Below the pieces are notes generated by a model. That model was not told where the DNA came from and did no database searches. It saw nothing but the letters and a program-made list of their open reading frames with translations. The position numbers were made by a program, and so were the translations under genes. From the NCBI RefSeq assembly GCF_040869045.1, contig NW_027136911.1:558001-622000 (forward strand): a stretch of DNA of 64,000 nucleotides, given 5' to 3'. The stretch comes from Eurosta solidaginis. Lineage: Eukaryota > Arthropoda > Insecta > Diptera > Tephritidae. Of the stretch, positions 51,575 to 64,000 are shown one piece after another. Position 1 is the stretch's first letter. Every line of letters starts with the position of its first letter.

Positions 51575-54500
51575 TAGTCGGTTAACCCCACCCACTTTGG
51601 CGTAGAAATTGAATCGTTAACGATAGAACCTTGGATCAGCTTGTGGATTAATATACACATAAAAACCTATCATCTGCAAAAACAAAATCGATTCTATCTT
51701 GCTTGGTTCAATAGATATGGACACTTATCCCTTTTAGTCGGTTAACCCCACCCACTTTGGCGTAGAAATTGAATCGTTAATGATAGAACCTTGGATCAGC
51801 TTGTGGATTAATATACACATAAAAACCTATGATCTGCAAAAACAAAATCGATTCTATCTTGCTTGATTCAATAGATATGGACACTTATCCCTTTTTGTCG
51901 GTTAACCCCACCCACTTTGACGTAGAAATTGAACCGTTAACGATAGAACCTTGGATCAGCTTGTGGATTAATATACACATAAAAACCTATCATCTGCAAA
52001 AAAAAATCGATTCTATCTTGCTTGGTTCAATAGATATGGACACTTATCCCTTTTAGTCGGTTAACCCCATCCACTTTGACGTAGAAATTGAACCGTTAAC
52101 GATAGAACCTTGGATCAGCTCGTGGATTAATATACACATAAAAACCTATCATCTGCAAAAACAAAATCGATTCTATCTTGCTTGATTCAATAGATATGGA
52201 CACTTATCCCTTTTTGTCGGTTAACCCCACCCACTTTGACGTAGAAATTGAACCGTTAACGATAGAACCTTGGATCAGCTTGTGGATTAATATACACATA
52301 AAACCCTACCATCTGCAAAAAAAAATCGATTCTATCTTGCTTGGTTCAATAGATATGGACACTTATCCCTTTTAGTCGGTTAACCCCACCCACTTTGACG
52401 TAGAAATTGAACCGTTAACGATAGAACCTTGGATCAGCTTGTGGATTAATATACACATAAAAACCTATCATCTGCAAAAAAAAATCGATTCTATCTTGCT
52501 TGGTTAAATAGATATCTATACTTATCCCTTTTATTCGGTTAACCCCACCCACTATAACGTAGAATTTGAACCGTTAACGATAGAAACTTAGGTCAGCTTG
52601 TGGATTAATATACACATAAAAACCTACCATCTGCAAAAATAAAATCGATTCTATCTTGCTTGGTTCAATAGATATGGACACTTATCCCTTTTTGTCGGTT
52701 AACCCCACCCACTTTGACGTAGAAATTGAACCGTTAACGATAGAACCTTGGATCAGCTTGTGGATTAATATACCCATAAAAACCTATCATCTGCAAAAAA
52801 AAATCGATTCTATCTTGCTTGGTTCAATAGATATGGACACTTATCCCTTTTAGTCGGTTAACCCCATCCACTTTGACGTAGAAATTGAACCGTTAACGAT
52901 AGAACCTTGGATCAGCTCGTGGATTAATATACACATAAAAACCTATCATCTGCAAAAACAAAATCGATTCTATCTTGCTTGATTCAATAGATATGGACAC
53001 TTATCCCTTTTAGTCGGTTAACCTCATCCACTTTGACGTAGAAATTGAACCGTTAAAGATAGAGCCTTGGATCAGCTTGTGGATTAATATACACATAAAA
53101 ACCTACCATCTGCAAAAATATATTTGATTCTATCTTGCTTGGTTCAATAGATATGTATACTTATCCCTTTTAGTCGGTTAACCCCACCCACTATGACGTA
53201 GAAGAGATAGAGCCTTGGATCGGCTTGTGGATTAATATACGCATAAAAACCTATCATCTGCAAAAACAAAATCGATTCTATCTTGCTTGATACAATAGAT
53301 ATGGACACTTATCCCTTTTAGTCGGTTAACCCCACCCACTATAACGTAGAAATTGAACCGTTAACAATAGAAACTTAGGTCAGCTTGTGGATTAATATAC
53401 ACATAAAAACCTACCATCTGCAAAAATAAAATCGATTCTGTCTTGCTTGGTTCAATATATATGGACACTCCCTTTTAGTCGGTTAACCCCACCCAAAATA
53501 GATATGGACACTTATCCCTTTTAGTCGGTTAACCGCACCCAGTATGACGTAGAAATCGAACCGTTAGCGATAGAACCTTGGATCAGCCTGTGAATTAATA
53601 TACACATAAAAACCTACCATCTGCAAAAATAAATTCGATTCTATCTTGCTTGGTTCAATAGATATGTATACTTATCCCTTTTAGTCGGTTAACCACACCC
53701 ACTATAACGTAGAAATTGAACCGTTAACGACAGAAACTTAGGTCAGCTTGTGGATTAGTATACACATAAAAACCTACCATCTGCAAAAATAAAATCGATT
53801 CTGTCTTGCTTGGTTCGATATATATGGACACTTATGCCTTTTAGTCGGTTAACCCCACCCAGTATGACGTAGAAATTGAACCGTTAACGATAGAACCTTG
53901 GATCAGCTCGTGGATTAATATACACATAAAAACCTATCATCTTCAAAAACAAAATCGATTCTATCTTGCTTGGTTCAATAGATATGTATACTTATCCCTT
54001 TTAGTCGGTTAACCCCACCCACTATGACGTAGAAGAGATAGAGCCTTGGATCGGCTTGTGGATTAATATACGCATAAAAACCTATCATCTGCAAAAACAA
54101 AATCGATTCTCTCTTGCTTGGTTCAATAGATATGGACACTTATCCCTTTTAGTCGGTTAACCCCACCCAAAATAGATATGGACACTTATCCCTTTTAGTC
54201 GGTTAACCCCATCCACTTTGACGTAGAAATTGAACCGTTAACGATAGAACCTTGGATCAGCTCGTGGATTAATATACACATAAAAACCTATCATCTGCAA
54301 AAACAAAATCGATTCTATCTTGCTTGATTAAATAGATATGGACACTTATCCCTTTTAGTCGGTTAACCCCATCCACTTTGACGTAGAAATTGAACCGTTA
54401 ACGATAGAACCTTGTATTGGCTTGTGGATTAATATACACATAAAAACCTATCATCTTCAGAAAAAAAATCGATTCTACCTAGCTTGGTTCAATAGATATG

Positions 54501-57500
54501 GACGCTTATCCCTTTTAGTCGGTTAACCCCACCCACAATAGGTATAGACACTTATCACTTTTAGTCGGTTAACCCCATCCACTTTGACGTAGAAATTGAA
54601 CCCTTAACGATAGAACCTTGTATTAACTTGTGGATTAATATACACATAAAAACCTATCATCTGCAAAAAAAAAATCGATTCTATCTTGCTTGGTTCAATA
54701 GATATGGACACTTATCCCTTTTAGTCGGTTAACCCCACCCACTTTGGCGTAGAAATTGAATCGTTAACGATAGAACCTTGGATCAGCTTGTGGATTAATA
54801 TGCACATAAAAACCTATCATCTGCAAAAACAAAATCGATTCTATCTTGCTTGGTTCAATAGATATGGACACTTATCCCTTTTAGTCGGTTAACCCCACCC
54901 ACTTTGGCGTAGAAATTGAATCGTTAATGATAGAACCTTGGATCAGCTTGTGGATTAATATACACATAAAAACCTATCATCTGCAAAAACAAAATCGATT
55001 CTATCTTGCTTGGTTCAATAGATATGGACACTTATCCCTTATAGTCGGTTAACCCCACCCACAATAGATATGGACACTTATCCCTTTTAGACGGTTAACC
55101 CCATCCACTTTGACGTAGAAATTGAACCGATAACGATAGAACCTTGGCTCAGCTTGTGGATTAATATACACATAAAAACCTACCATCTGCAAAAACAAAA
55201 TCGATTCTATCTTGCTTGGTTCAATAGATATGGACATTTATCCCTTTTAGTCGGTTAATCCCACCCACAATAGATATGGACACTTATCCCTTTTAGTCGG
55301 TTAACCCCATCCACTTTGACGTAGAAACTGAACCGTTAACGATAGAACCTTGTATTAGCTTGTGGATTAATATACACATAAAAACCTATCATGTTCGAAA
55401 ACAAAATCGATTCTATCTTGCTTGGTTCAATAGATATGGACACTTATCCCTTTTAGTCGGTTAACCCCATCCACTTTGACGTAGAAATTGAACCGTTAAC
55501 GATAGAACCTTGTATTAGCTTGTGGATTAATATACACATAAAAACCTATCATGTTCAAAAACAAAATCGATTCTATCTTGCTTGGTTAAATAGATATGGA
55601 CGCTTATCCCTTTTAGTCGGTTAACCCCACCCACAATAGATATAGACACTTATCCCTTTTAGTCGGTTAACCCCATCCACTTTGACGTAGAAATTGAACC
55701 GTTAACGATAGAACCTTGTATTAGCTTGTGGATTAATATACACATAAAAACCTATCATGTTCAAAAACAAAATCGATTCTATCTTGCTTGGTTAAATAGA
55801 TATGGACGCTTATCCCTTTTAGTCGGTTAACCCCACCCACAATAGATATAGACACTTATCCCTTTTAGTCGGTTAACCCCATCCACTTTGACGTAGAAAC
55901 TGAACCGTTAACGATAGAACCTTGTATTAGCTTGTGGATTAATATACACATAAAAACCTATCATGTTCGAAAACAAAATCGATTCTATCTTGCTTGGTTC
56001 AATAGATATGGACACTTATCCCTTTTAGTCGGTTAACCCCATCCACTTTGACGTAGAAATTGAACCGTTAACGATAGAACCTTTTATTAGCTTGTGGATT
56101 AATATACACATAAAAACCTATCATGTTCGAAAACAAAATCGATTCTATCTTGCTTGGTTCAATAGATATGGACGCTTATCCCTTTTAGTCGGTTAATCCC
56201 ACCCACAATAGATATGGAAACTTATCCCTTTTAGTCGGTTAACCCCATCCACTTTAACGTAGAAACTGAATCGTTAACGATAGAACCTTGTATTAGCTTG
56301 TGAATTAATATACACATAAAAGCCTATCATCTGCAAAAACAAAATCGATTCTATCTTGCTTGGTTCAATAGATATGGACACTTATCCCTTTTAGTCGGTT
56401 AACCCCATCCACTTTGACGTAGAAATTGAACCGTTAACGATAGAACCTTGTATTAGCTTGTGGATTAATATACACATAAAAACCTATCATGTTCAAAAAC
56501 AAAATCGATTCTATCTTGCTTGGTTAAATAGATATGGACGCTTATCCCTTTTAGTCGGTTAACCCCACCCACAATAGATATAGACACTTATCCCTTTTAG
56601 TCGGTTAACCCCATCCACTTTGACGTAGAAATTGAACCGTTAACGATAGAACCTTGTATTAGCTTGTGGATTAATATACACATAAAAACCTATCATCTTC
56701 AAAAACAAAATCGATTCTATCTTGCTTGGTTCAATAGATATGGACACTTATCCCTTTTAGTCGGTTAACCCCACTCACTTTGGCGTAGAAATTCAATCGT
56801 TAACGATAGAACCTTGGATCAGCTTGTGGATTAATATACACATAAAAACCTAGCATCTGCAAAAACAAAATCGATTCTATCTTGCTTGGTTCAATAGATA
56901 TGGACACTTATCCCTTTTAGTCGGTTAACCCCACCCACAATAGATATGGACACTTATCCCTTTTAGACGGTTAACCCCATCCACTTTGACGTAGAAATTG
57001 AACCGTTAACGATAGAACCTTGGGTCAGCTTGTGGATTAATATACGCATAAAAACCTACCATCTGCAAAAACAAAATCGATTCTATCTTGCTTGGTTCAA
57101 TAGATATGGACACTTATCCCTTTTAGTCGGTTAATCCCACCCACAATAGATATGGACACTTATCCCTTTTAGTCGGTTAACCCCATCCACTTTGACGTAG
57201 AAATTGAACCGTTAACGATAAAACCTTGGATCAGCTTGTGGATTAATATACACATAAAAACCTATCATCTGCAAAAACAAAATCGAATCTATCTTGCTTG
57301 GTTCAATAGATATGGATACTTATTCCTTTTAGTCGGTTAACCCCAACCACTATAACGTAGAAATTGAACCGTTAGCGATAGAACCTTAGATCTGCCTGTG
57401 GATTAATACACACATAAAAACCTACCATCTGTAAAAATAAATTCGATTCTATCTTGCTTGGTTCAATAGATATGGACACTTATCCCTTTTAGTCGGTTAA

Positions 57501-58618
57501 CCCCACCCAGTATGACGTAGAAATCGAACCGTTAGCGATAGAACCTTGGATCAGCCTGTGAATTAATATACACATAAAAACCTACCATCTGCAAAAATAA
57601 ATTCGAATCTACCATTGCTTGGTTCAATAGATATGTATACTTATCCCTTTTAGTCGGTTAACCCCATCCACTTTGACGTAGAAATTGAACCGTTAACGAT
57701 AAAACCTTGGATCAGCTTGTGGATTAATATACACATAAAAACCTATCATCTGCAAAAACAAAATCGAATCTATCTTGCTTGGTTCAATAGATATGGATAC
57801 TTATTCCTTTTAGTCGGTTAACCCCAACCACTATAACGTAGAAATTGAACCGTTAGCGATAGAACCTTAGATCTGCCTGTGGATTAATACACACATAAAA
57901 ACCTACCATCTGTAAAAATAAATTCGATTCTATCTTGCTTGGTTCAATAGATATGGACACTTATCCCTTTTAGTCGGTTAACCCCACCCAGTATGACGTA
58001 GAAATCGAACCGTTAGCGATAGAACCTTGGATCAGCCTGTGAATTAATATACACATAAAAACCTACCATCTGCAAAAATAAATTCGAATCTACCATTGCT
58101 TGGTTCAATAGATATGTATACTTATCCCTTTTAGTCGGTTAACCCCACCCACTATAACGGAGAAATTGAACCGTTAACGATAGAAACTTAGGTCAGCTTG
58201 TGGATTAATATATACATAAAAACCTACCATCTGCAAAAATAAAATCGTTTCTGTCTTGCTTGGTTCAATATATATGGACACTTATCCCTTTTAGTCGGTT
58301 AACCCCACCCAGTATGACGTAGAAATTTAACCGTTAACGACAGAACCTTGGATCAGCTTGTGGATTAATATACACATAAAAACCTATCATCTGCAAAAAC
58401 AAAATCGATTCTATCTTGCTTGGTTCAATAAATATGGACACTTATCCCTTTTAGTCGGTTAACTCCACCCACTTTGGCGTAGAAATTGAATCGTTAACGA
58501 TAGAAACTTAGGTCAGCTTGTGGATTAATATACACATAAAAACCTACCATCTGCAAAAATAAAATCGATTCTGTCTTGCTTGGTTCAATATATATGGACA
58601 CTTATCCCTTTTAGTCGG
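51575..58618 (+). repeat. 5985-bp HOR, copy 2 with two insertions
   Basis: Collinear with copy 1, but longer. Between 55380 and about 56160 there is an extra 571-572 bp (three 160-bp plus two 46-bp monomers): AACCTAGCAT lies 6556 bp after its copy 1 partner instead of 5985. Between 57611 and 58092 a 481-bp segment of three monomers is present twice, with ACCATTGCTTGG at both points. It ends at the unusual join at about 58619. Confidence 0.83.
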
Positions 58619-61600
58619 TTAAAATCGATTCTGTCTTGCTTGGTTCAATATATATGGACACTCCCTTTTAGTCGGTTAACCCCACCCAAAATAGATATGG
58701 ACACTTATCCCTTTTAGTCGGTTAACCGCACCCAGTATGACGTAGAAATCGAACCGTTAGCGATAGAACCTTGGATCAGCCTGTGAATTAATATACACAT
58801 AAAAACCTACCATCTGCAAAAATAAATTCGATTCTATCTTGCTTGGTTCAATAGATATGTATACTTATCCCTTTTAGTCGGTTAACCACACCCACTATAA
58901 CGTAGAAATTGAACCGTTAACGACAGAAACTTAGGTCAGCTTGTGGATTAGTATACACATAAAAACCTACCATCTGCAAAAATAAAATCGATTCTGTCTT
59001 GCTTGGTTCAATATATATGGACACTTATGCCTTTTAGTCGGTTAACCCCACCCAGTATGACGTAGAAATTGAACCGTTAACGATAGAACCTTGGATCAGC
59101 TCGTGGATTAATATACACATAAAAACCTATCATCTTCAAAAACAAAATCGATTCTATCTTGCTTGGTTCAATAGATATGTATACTTATCCCTTTTAGTCG
59201 GTTAACCCCACCCACTATGACGTAGAAGAGATAGAGCCTTGGATCGGCTTGTGGATTAATATACGCATAAAAACCTATCATCTGCAAAAACAAAATCGAT
59301 TCTATCTTGCTTGGTTCAATAGATATGGACACTTATCCCTTTTAGTCGGTTAACCCCACCCAAAATAGATATGGACACTTATCCCTTTTAGTCGGTTAAC
59401 CCCATCCACTTTGACGTAGAAATTGAACCGTTAACGATAGAACCTTGGATCAGCTCGTGGATTAATATACACATAAAAACCTATCATCTGCAAAAACAAA
59501 ATCGATTCTATCTTGCTTGATTAAATAGATATGGACACTTATCCCTTTTAGTCGGTTAACCCCATCCACTTTGACGTAGAAATTGAACCGTTAACGATAG
59601 AACCTTGTGTTGGCTTGTGGATTAATATACACATAAAAACCTATCATCTTCAGAAAAAAAATCGATTCTACCTAGCTTGGTTCAATAGATATGGACGCTT
59701 ATCCCTTTTAGTCGGTTAACCCCACCCACAATAGGTATAGACACTTATCCCTTTTAGTCGGTTAACCCCATCCACTTTGACGTAGAAATTGAACCCTTAA
59801 CGATAGAACCTTGTATTAACTTGTGGATTAATATACACATAAAAACCTATCATCTGCAAAAAAAAAATCGATTCTATCTTGCTTGGTTCAATAGATATGG
59901 ACACTTATCCCTTTTAGTCGGTTAACCCCACCCACTTTGGCGTAGAAATTGAATCGTTAACGATAGAACCTTGGATCAGCTTGTGGATTAATGTGCACAT
60001 AAAAACCTATCATCTGCAAAAACAAAATCGATTCTATCTTGCTTGGTTCAATAGATATGGACACTTATCCCTTTTAGTCGGTTAACCCCACCCACTTTGG
60101 CGTAGAAATTGAATCGTTAATGATAGAACCTTGGATCAGCTTGTGGATTAATATACACATAAAAACCTATCATCTGCAAAAACAAAATCGATTCTATCTT
60201 GCTTGGTTCAATAGATATGGACACTTATCCCTTATAGTCGGTTAACCCCACCCACAATAGATATGGACACTTATCCCTTTTAGACGGTTAACCCCATCCA
60301 CTTTGACGTAGAAATTGAACCGATAACGATAGAACCTTGGCTCAGCTTGTGGATTAATATACACATAAAAACCTACCATCTGCAAAAACAAAATCGATTC
60401 TATCTTGCTTGGTTCAATAGATATGGACATTTATCCCTTTTAGTCGGTTAATCCCACCCACAATAGATATGGACACTTATCCCTTTTAGTCGGTTAACCC
60501 CATCCACTTTGACGTAGAAACTGAACCGTTAACGATAGAACCTTGTATTAGCTTGTGGATTAATATACACATAAAAACCTATCATGTTCAAAAACAAAAT
60601 CGATTCTATCTTGCTTGGTTCAATAGATATGGACACTTATCCCTTTTAGTCGGTTAACCCCATCCACTTTGACGTAGAAATTGAACCGTTAACGATAGAA
60701 CCTTTTATTAGCTTGTGGATTAATATACACATAAAAACCTATCATGTTCGAAAACAAAATCGATTCTATCTTGCTTGGTTCAATAGATATGGACGCTTAT
60801 CCCTTTTAGTCGGTTAATCCCACCCACAATAGATATGGAAACTTATCCCTTTTAGTCGGTTAACCCCATCCACTTTAACGTAGAAACTGAATCGTTAACG
60901 ATAGAACCTTGTATTAGCTTGTGAATTAATATACACATAAAAGCCTATCATCTGCAAAAACAAAATCGATTCTATCTTGCTTGGTTCAATAGATATGGAC
61001 ACTTATCCCTTTTAGTCGGTTAACCCCATCCACTTTGACGTAGAAATTGAACCGTTAACGATAGAACCTTGTATTAGCTTGTGGATTAATATACACATAA
61101 AAACCTATCATGTTCAAAAACAAAATCGATTCTATCTTGCTTGGTTAAATAGATATGGACGCTTATCCCTTTTAGTCGGTTAACCCCACCCACAATAGAT
61201 ATAGACACTTATCCCTTTTAGTCGGTTAACCCCATCCACTTTGACGTAGAAATTGAACCGTTAACGATAGAACCTTGTATTAGCTTGTGGATTAATATAC
61301 ACATAAAAACCTATCATCTTCAAAAACAAAATCGATTCTATCTTGCTTGGTTCAATAGATATGGACACTTATCCCTTTTAGTCGGTTAACCCCACTCACT
61401 TTGGCGTAGAAATTCAATCGTTAACGATAGAACCTTGGATCAGCTTGTGGATTAATATACACATAAAAACCTAGCATCTGCAAAAACAAAATCGATTCTA
61501 TCTTGCTTGGTTCAATAGATATGGACACTTATCCCTTTTAGTCGGTTAACCCCACCCACAATAGATATGGACACTTATCCCTTTTAGACGGTTAACCCCA

Positions 61601-62758
61601 TCCACTTTGACGTAGAAATTGAACCGTTAACGATAGAACCTTGGGTCAGCTTGTGGATTAATATACGCATAAAAACCTACCATCTGCAAAAACAAAATCG
61701 ATTCTATCTTGCTTGGTTCAATAGATATGGACACTTATCCCTTTTAGTCGGTTAATCCCACCCACAATAGATATGGACACTTATCCCTTTTAGTCGGTTA
61801 ACCCCATCCACTTTGACGTAGAAATTGAACCGTTAACGATAAAACCTTGGATCAGCTTGTGGATTAATATACACATAAAAACCTATCATCTGCAAAAACA
61901 AAATCGAATCTATCTTGCTTGGTTCAATAGATATGGATACTTATTCCTTTTAGTCGGTTAACCCCAACCACTATAACGTAGAAATTGAACCGTTAGCGAT
62001 AGAACCTTAGATCTGCCTGTGGATTAATACACACATAAAAACCTACCATCTGTAAAAATAAATTCGATTCTATCTTGCTTGGTTCAATAGATATGGACAC
62101 TTATCCCTTTTAGTCGGTTAACCCCACCCAGTATGACGTAGAAATCGAACCGTTAGCGATAGAACCTTGGATCAGCCTGTGAATTAATATACACATAAAA
62201 ACCTACCATCTGCAAAAATAAATTCGAATCTACCATTGCTTGGTTCAATAGATATGTATACTTATCCCTTTTAGTCGGTTAACCCCACCCACTATAACGG
62301 AGAAATTGAACCGTTAACGATAGAAACTTAGGTCAGCTTGTGGATTAATATATACATAAAAACCTACCATCTGCAAAAATAAAATCGTTTCTGTCTTGCT
62401 TGGTTCAATATATATGGACACTTATCCCTTTTAGTCGGTTAACCCCACCCAGTATGACGTAGAAATTTAACCGTTAACGACAGAACCTTGGATCAGCTTG
62501 TGGATTAATATACACATAAAAACCTATCATCTGCAAAAACAAAATCGATTCTATCTTGCTTGGTTCAATAAATATGGACACTTATCCCTTTTAGTCGGTT
62601 AACTCCACCCACTTTGGCGTAGAAATTGAATCGTTAACGATAGAAACTTAGGTCAGCTTGTGGATTAATATACACATAAAAACCTACCATCTGCAAAAAT
62701 AAAATCGATTCTGTCTTGCTTGGTTCAATATATATGGACACTTATCCCTTTTAGTCGG
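58619..62758 (+). repeat. 4140-bp HOR, copy 3 (shortened form)
   Basis: Corresponds to 47441-51580 of copy 1 without the insertions of copy 2. It begins with GTCGGTTAAAATCGATTC, where a monomer start is fused to the AAAATCGATT part of another monomer, creating a 58-bp monomer (58612-58669). Relative to the 5985-bp unit, 1845 bp are missing. CACTCCCTTTT lies at 58659 here and at 62799 in the next copy, 4140 apart. Confidence 0.85.
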
Positions 62759-64000
62759 TTAAAATCGATTCTGTCTTGCTTGGTTCAATATATATGGACA
62801 CTCCCTTTTAGTCGGTTAACCCCACCCAAAATAGATATGGACACTTATCCCTTTTAGTCGGTTAACCGCACCCAGTATGACGTAGAAATCGAACCGTTAG
62901 CGATAGAACCTTGGATCAGCCTGTGAATTAATATACACATAAAAACCTACCATCTGCAAAAATAAATTCGATTCTATCTTGCTTGGTTCAATAGATATGT
63001 ATACTTATCCCTTTTAGTAGGTTAACCACACCCACTATAACGTAGAAATTGAACCGTTAACGACAGAAACTTAGGTCAGCTTGTGGATTAGTATACACAT
63101 AAAAACCTACCATCTGCAAAAATAAAATCGATTCTGTCTTGCTTGGTTCAATATATATGGACACTTATGCCTTTTAGTCGGTTAACCCCACCCAGTATGA
63201 CGTAGAAATTGAACCGTTAACGATAGAACCTTGGATCAGCTCGTGGATTAATATACACATAAAAACCTATCATCTTCAAAAACAAAATCGATTCTATCTT
63301 GCTTGGTTCAATAGATATGTATACTTATCCCTTTTAGTCGGTTAACCCCACCCACTATGACGTAGAAGAGATAGAGCCTTGGATCGGCTTGTGGATTAAT
63401 ATACGCATAAAAACCTATCATTTACAAAAACAAAATCGATTCTATCTTGCTTGGTTCAATAGATATGGACACTTATCCCTTTTAGTCGGTTAACCCCACC
63501 CAAAATAGATATGGACACTTATCCCTTTTAGTCGGTTAACCCCATCCACTTTGACGTAGAAATTGAACCGTTAACGATAGAACCTTGGATCAGCTCGTGG
63601 ATTAATATACACATAAAAACCTATCATCTGCAAAAACAAAATCGATTCTATCTTGCTTGATTAAATAGATATGGACACTTATCCCTTTTAGTCGGTTAAC
63701 CCCATCCACTTTGACGTAGAAATTGAACCGTTAACGATAGAACCTTGTGTTGACTTGTGGATTAATATACACATAAAAACCTATCATCTTCAGAAAAAAA
63801 AATCGATTCTACCTAGCTTGGTTCAATAGATATGGACGCTTATCCCTTTTAGTCGGTTAACCCCACCCACAATAGGTATAGACACTTATCCCTTTTAGTC
63901 GGTTAACCCCATCCACTTTGACGTAGAAATTGAACCCTTAACGATAGAACCTTGTATTAACTTGTGTATTAATATACACATAAAAACCTATCATCTGCAA
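62759..64000 (+). repeat. 4140-bp HOR, copy 4 (cut by window end)
   Basis: Starts with the same GGTTAAAATCGATT join as copy 3 and follows it with very few changes (for example CTTTTAGTAGG near 63014, TTTACAAAAAC near 63421 and TTGACTTGTGG near 63752). It runs off the window, so more copies may follow. Confidence 0.85.

Larger units (their letters stand above)
44534..64000 (+). repeat. 160-bp satellite array, right part
   Basis: Same satellite, same orientation and same phase as the left part. The array resumes exactly where the retrotransposon's second target-site copy ends and runs to the window edge, so the array extends beyond 64000. Most of it (about 45.6-64 kb) is made of long HOR copies spaced 5985, 5193 and 4140 bp apart, annotated separately. 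Between 44534 and 45590 there is a mixed stretch with longer A-runs and an AATAGAT duplication near 45084. Confidence 0.97.

Noticed and set aside
1..64000. CRISPR array
   Set aside because: The repeats are contiguous 160-bp satellite monomers with no unique spacers, no cas genes and eukaryotic context.
1..64000. CENP-B box in the satellite
   Set aside because: I looked for the TTCG..GG..GGG core on both strands of the monomer and did not find it.

Overview
This window looks like heterochromatin of an animal nuclear genome, most probably an arthropod. That guess rests on a 160-bp AT-rich satellite plus a Jockey/CR1-type non-LTR retrotransposon. It is an inference, and the species cannot be named from sequence alone. 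I see no host protein gene, tRNA gene, intact rRNA gene or bacterial-style operon.

Layout: (1) positions 1-41014 and 44534-64000 form one satellite array, about 60.5 kb, with all monomers head to tail in the same orientation. The commonest monomer is 160 bp (example 49471-49630, 56 G+C of 160 = 35%). Common derivatives are a 46-bp monomer that keeps positions 1-20 and 135-160, a 159-bp form with one base less in the A-run, and a form lacking 12 bp around positions 31-47. Monomers fall into recognisable subfamilies, judged by the bases after GTTAACCCC: cacttTGACG, cactaTAACG, cagtaTGACG with tcgaaccgttAGCG, and cactttGGCG with gaaTCG. Their order is repeated, so the array has higher-order repeats (HORs), which differ along the window: about 674 and 960 bp (1-3.4 kb), 937 bp (5.1-7.6 kb), a 4.11-kb near-identical duplication (7.6-15.8 kb), 1990 bp (16-23 kb), 468 bp (31-32 kb), and a 5985-bp unit with edited descendants (45.6-64 kb).

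(2) Positions 41015-44526 hold a single 3512-bp retrotransposon on the minus strand, flanked by a 7-bp target-site duplication. It is 5' truncated. It retains most of ORF1 (three zinc knuckles) and an ORF2 with an intact reverse transcriptase core. The endonuclease domain appears to have lost its C-terminal half, and ORF1 and ORF2 lie in one frame separated by a single TAG. The 3' end is a short ACATTAT repeat rather than poly(A). Copies of the same satellite context without the element lie at about 35.2, 51.2 and 58.2 kb, so the insertion can be defined to the base.

How the parts relate: the array grows by unequal exchange or amplification at many scales, and the retrotransposon is a single later arrival in one HOR copy. 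Short open frames in the satellite come from repeat periodicity and I do not count them as genes. The sequence features with most surprise are the retrotransposon's structure (in-frame TAG, half endonuclease, a possible 5S-like segment in its 3' region), its readable fusion with satellite, and the recoverable amplification history of the right-hand array.
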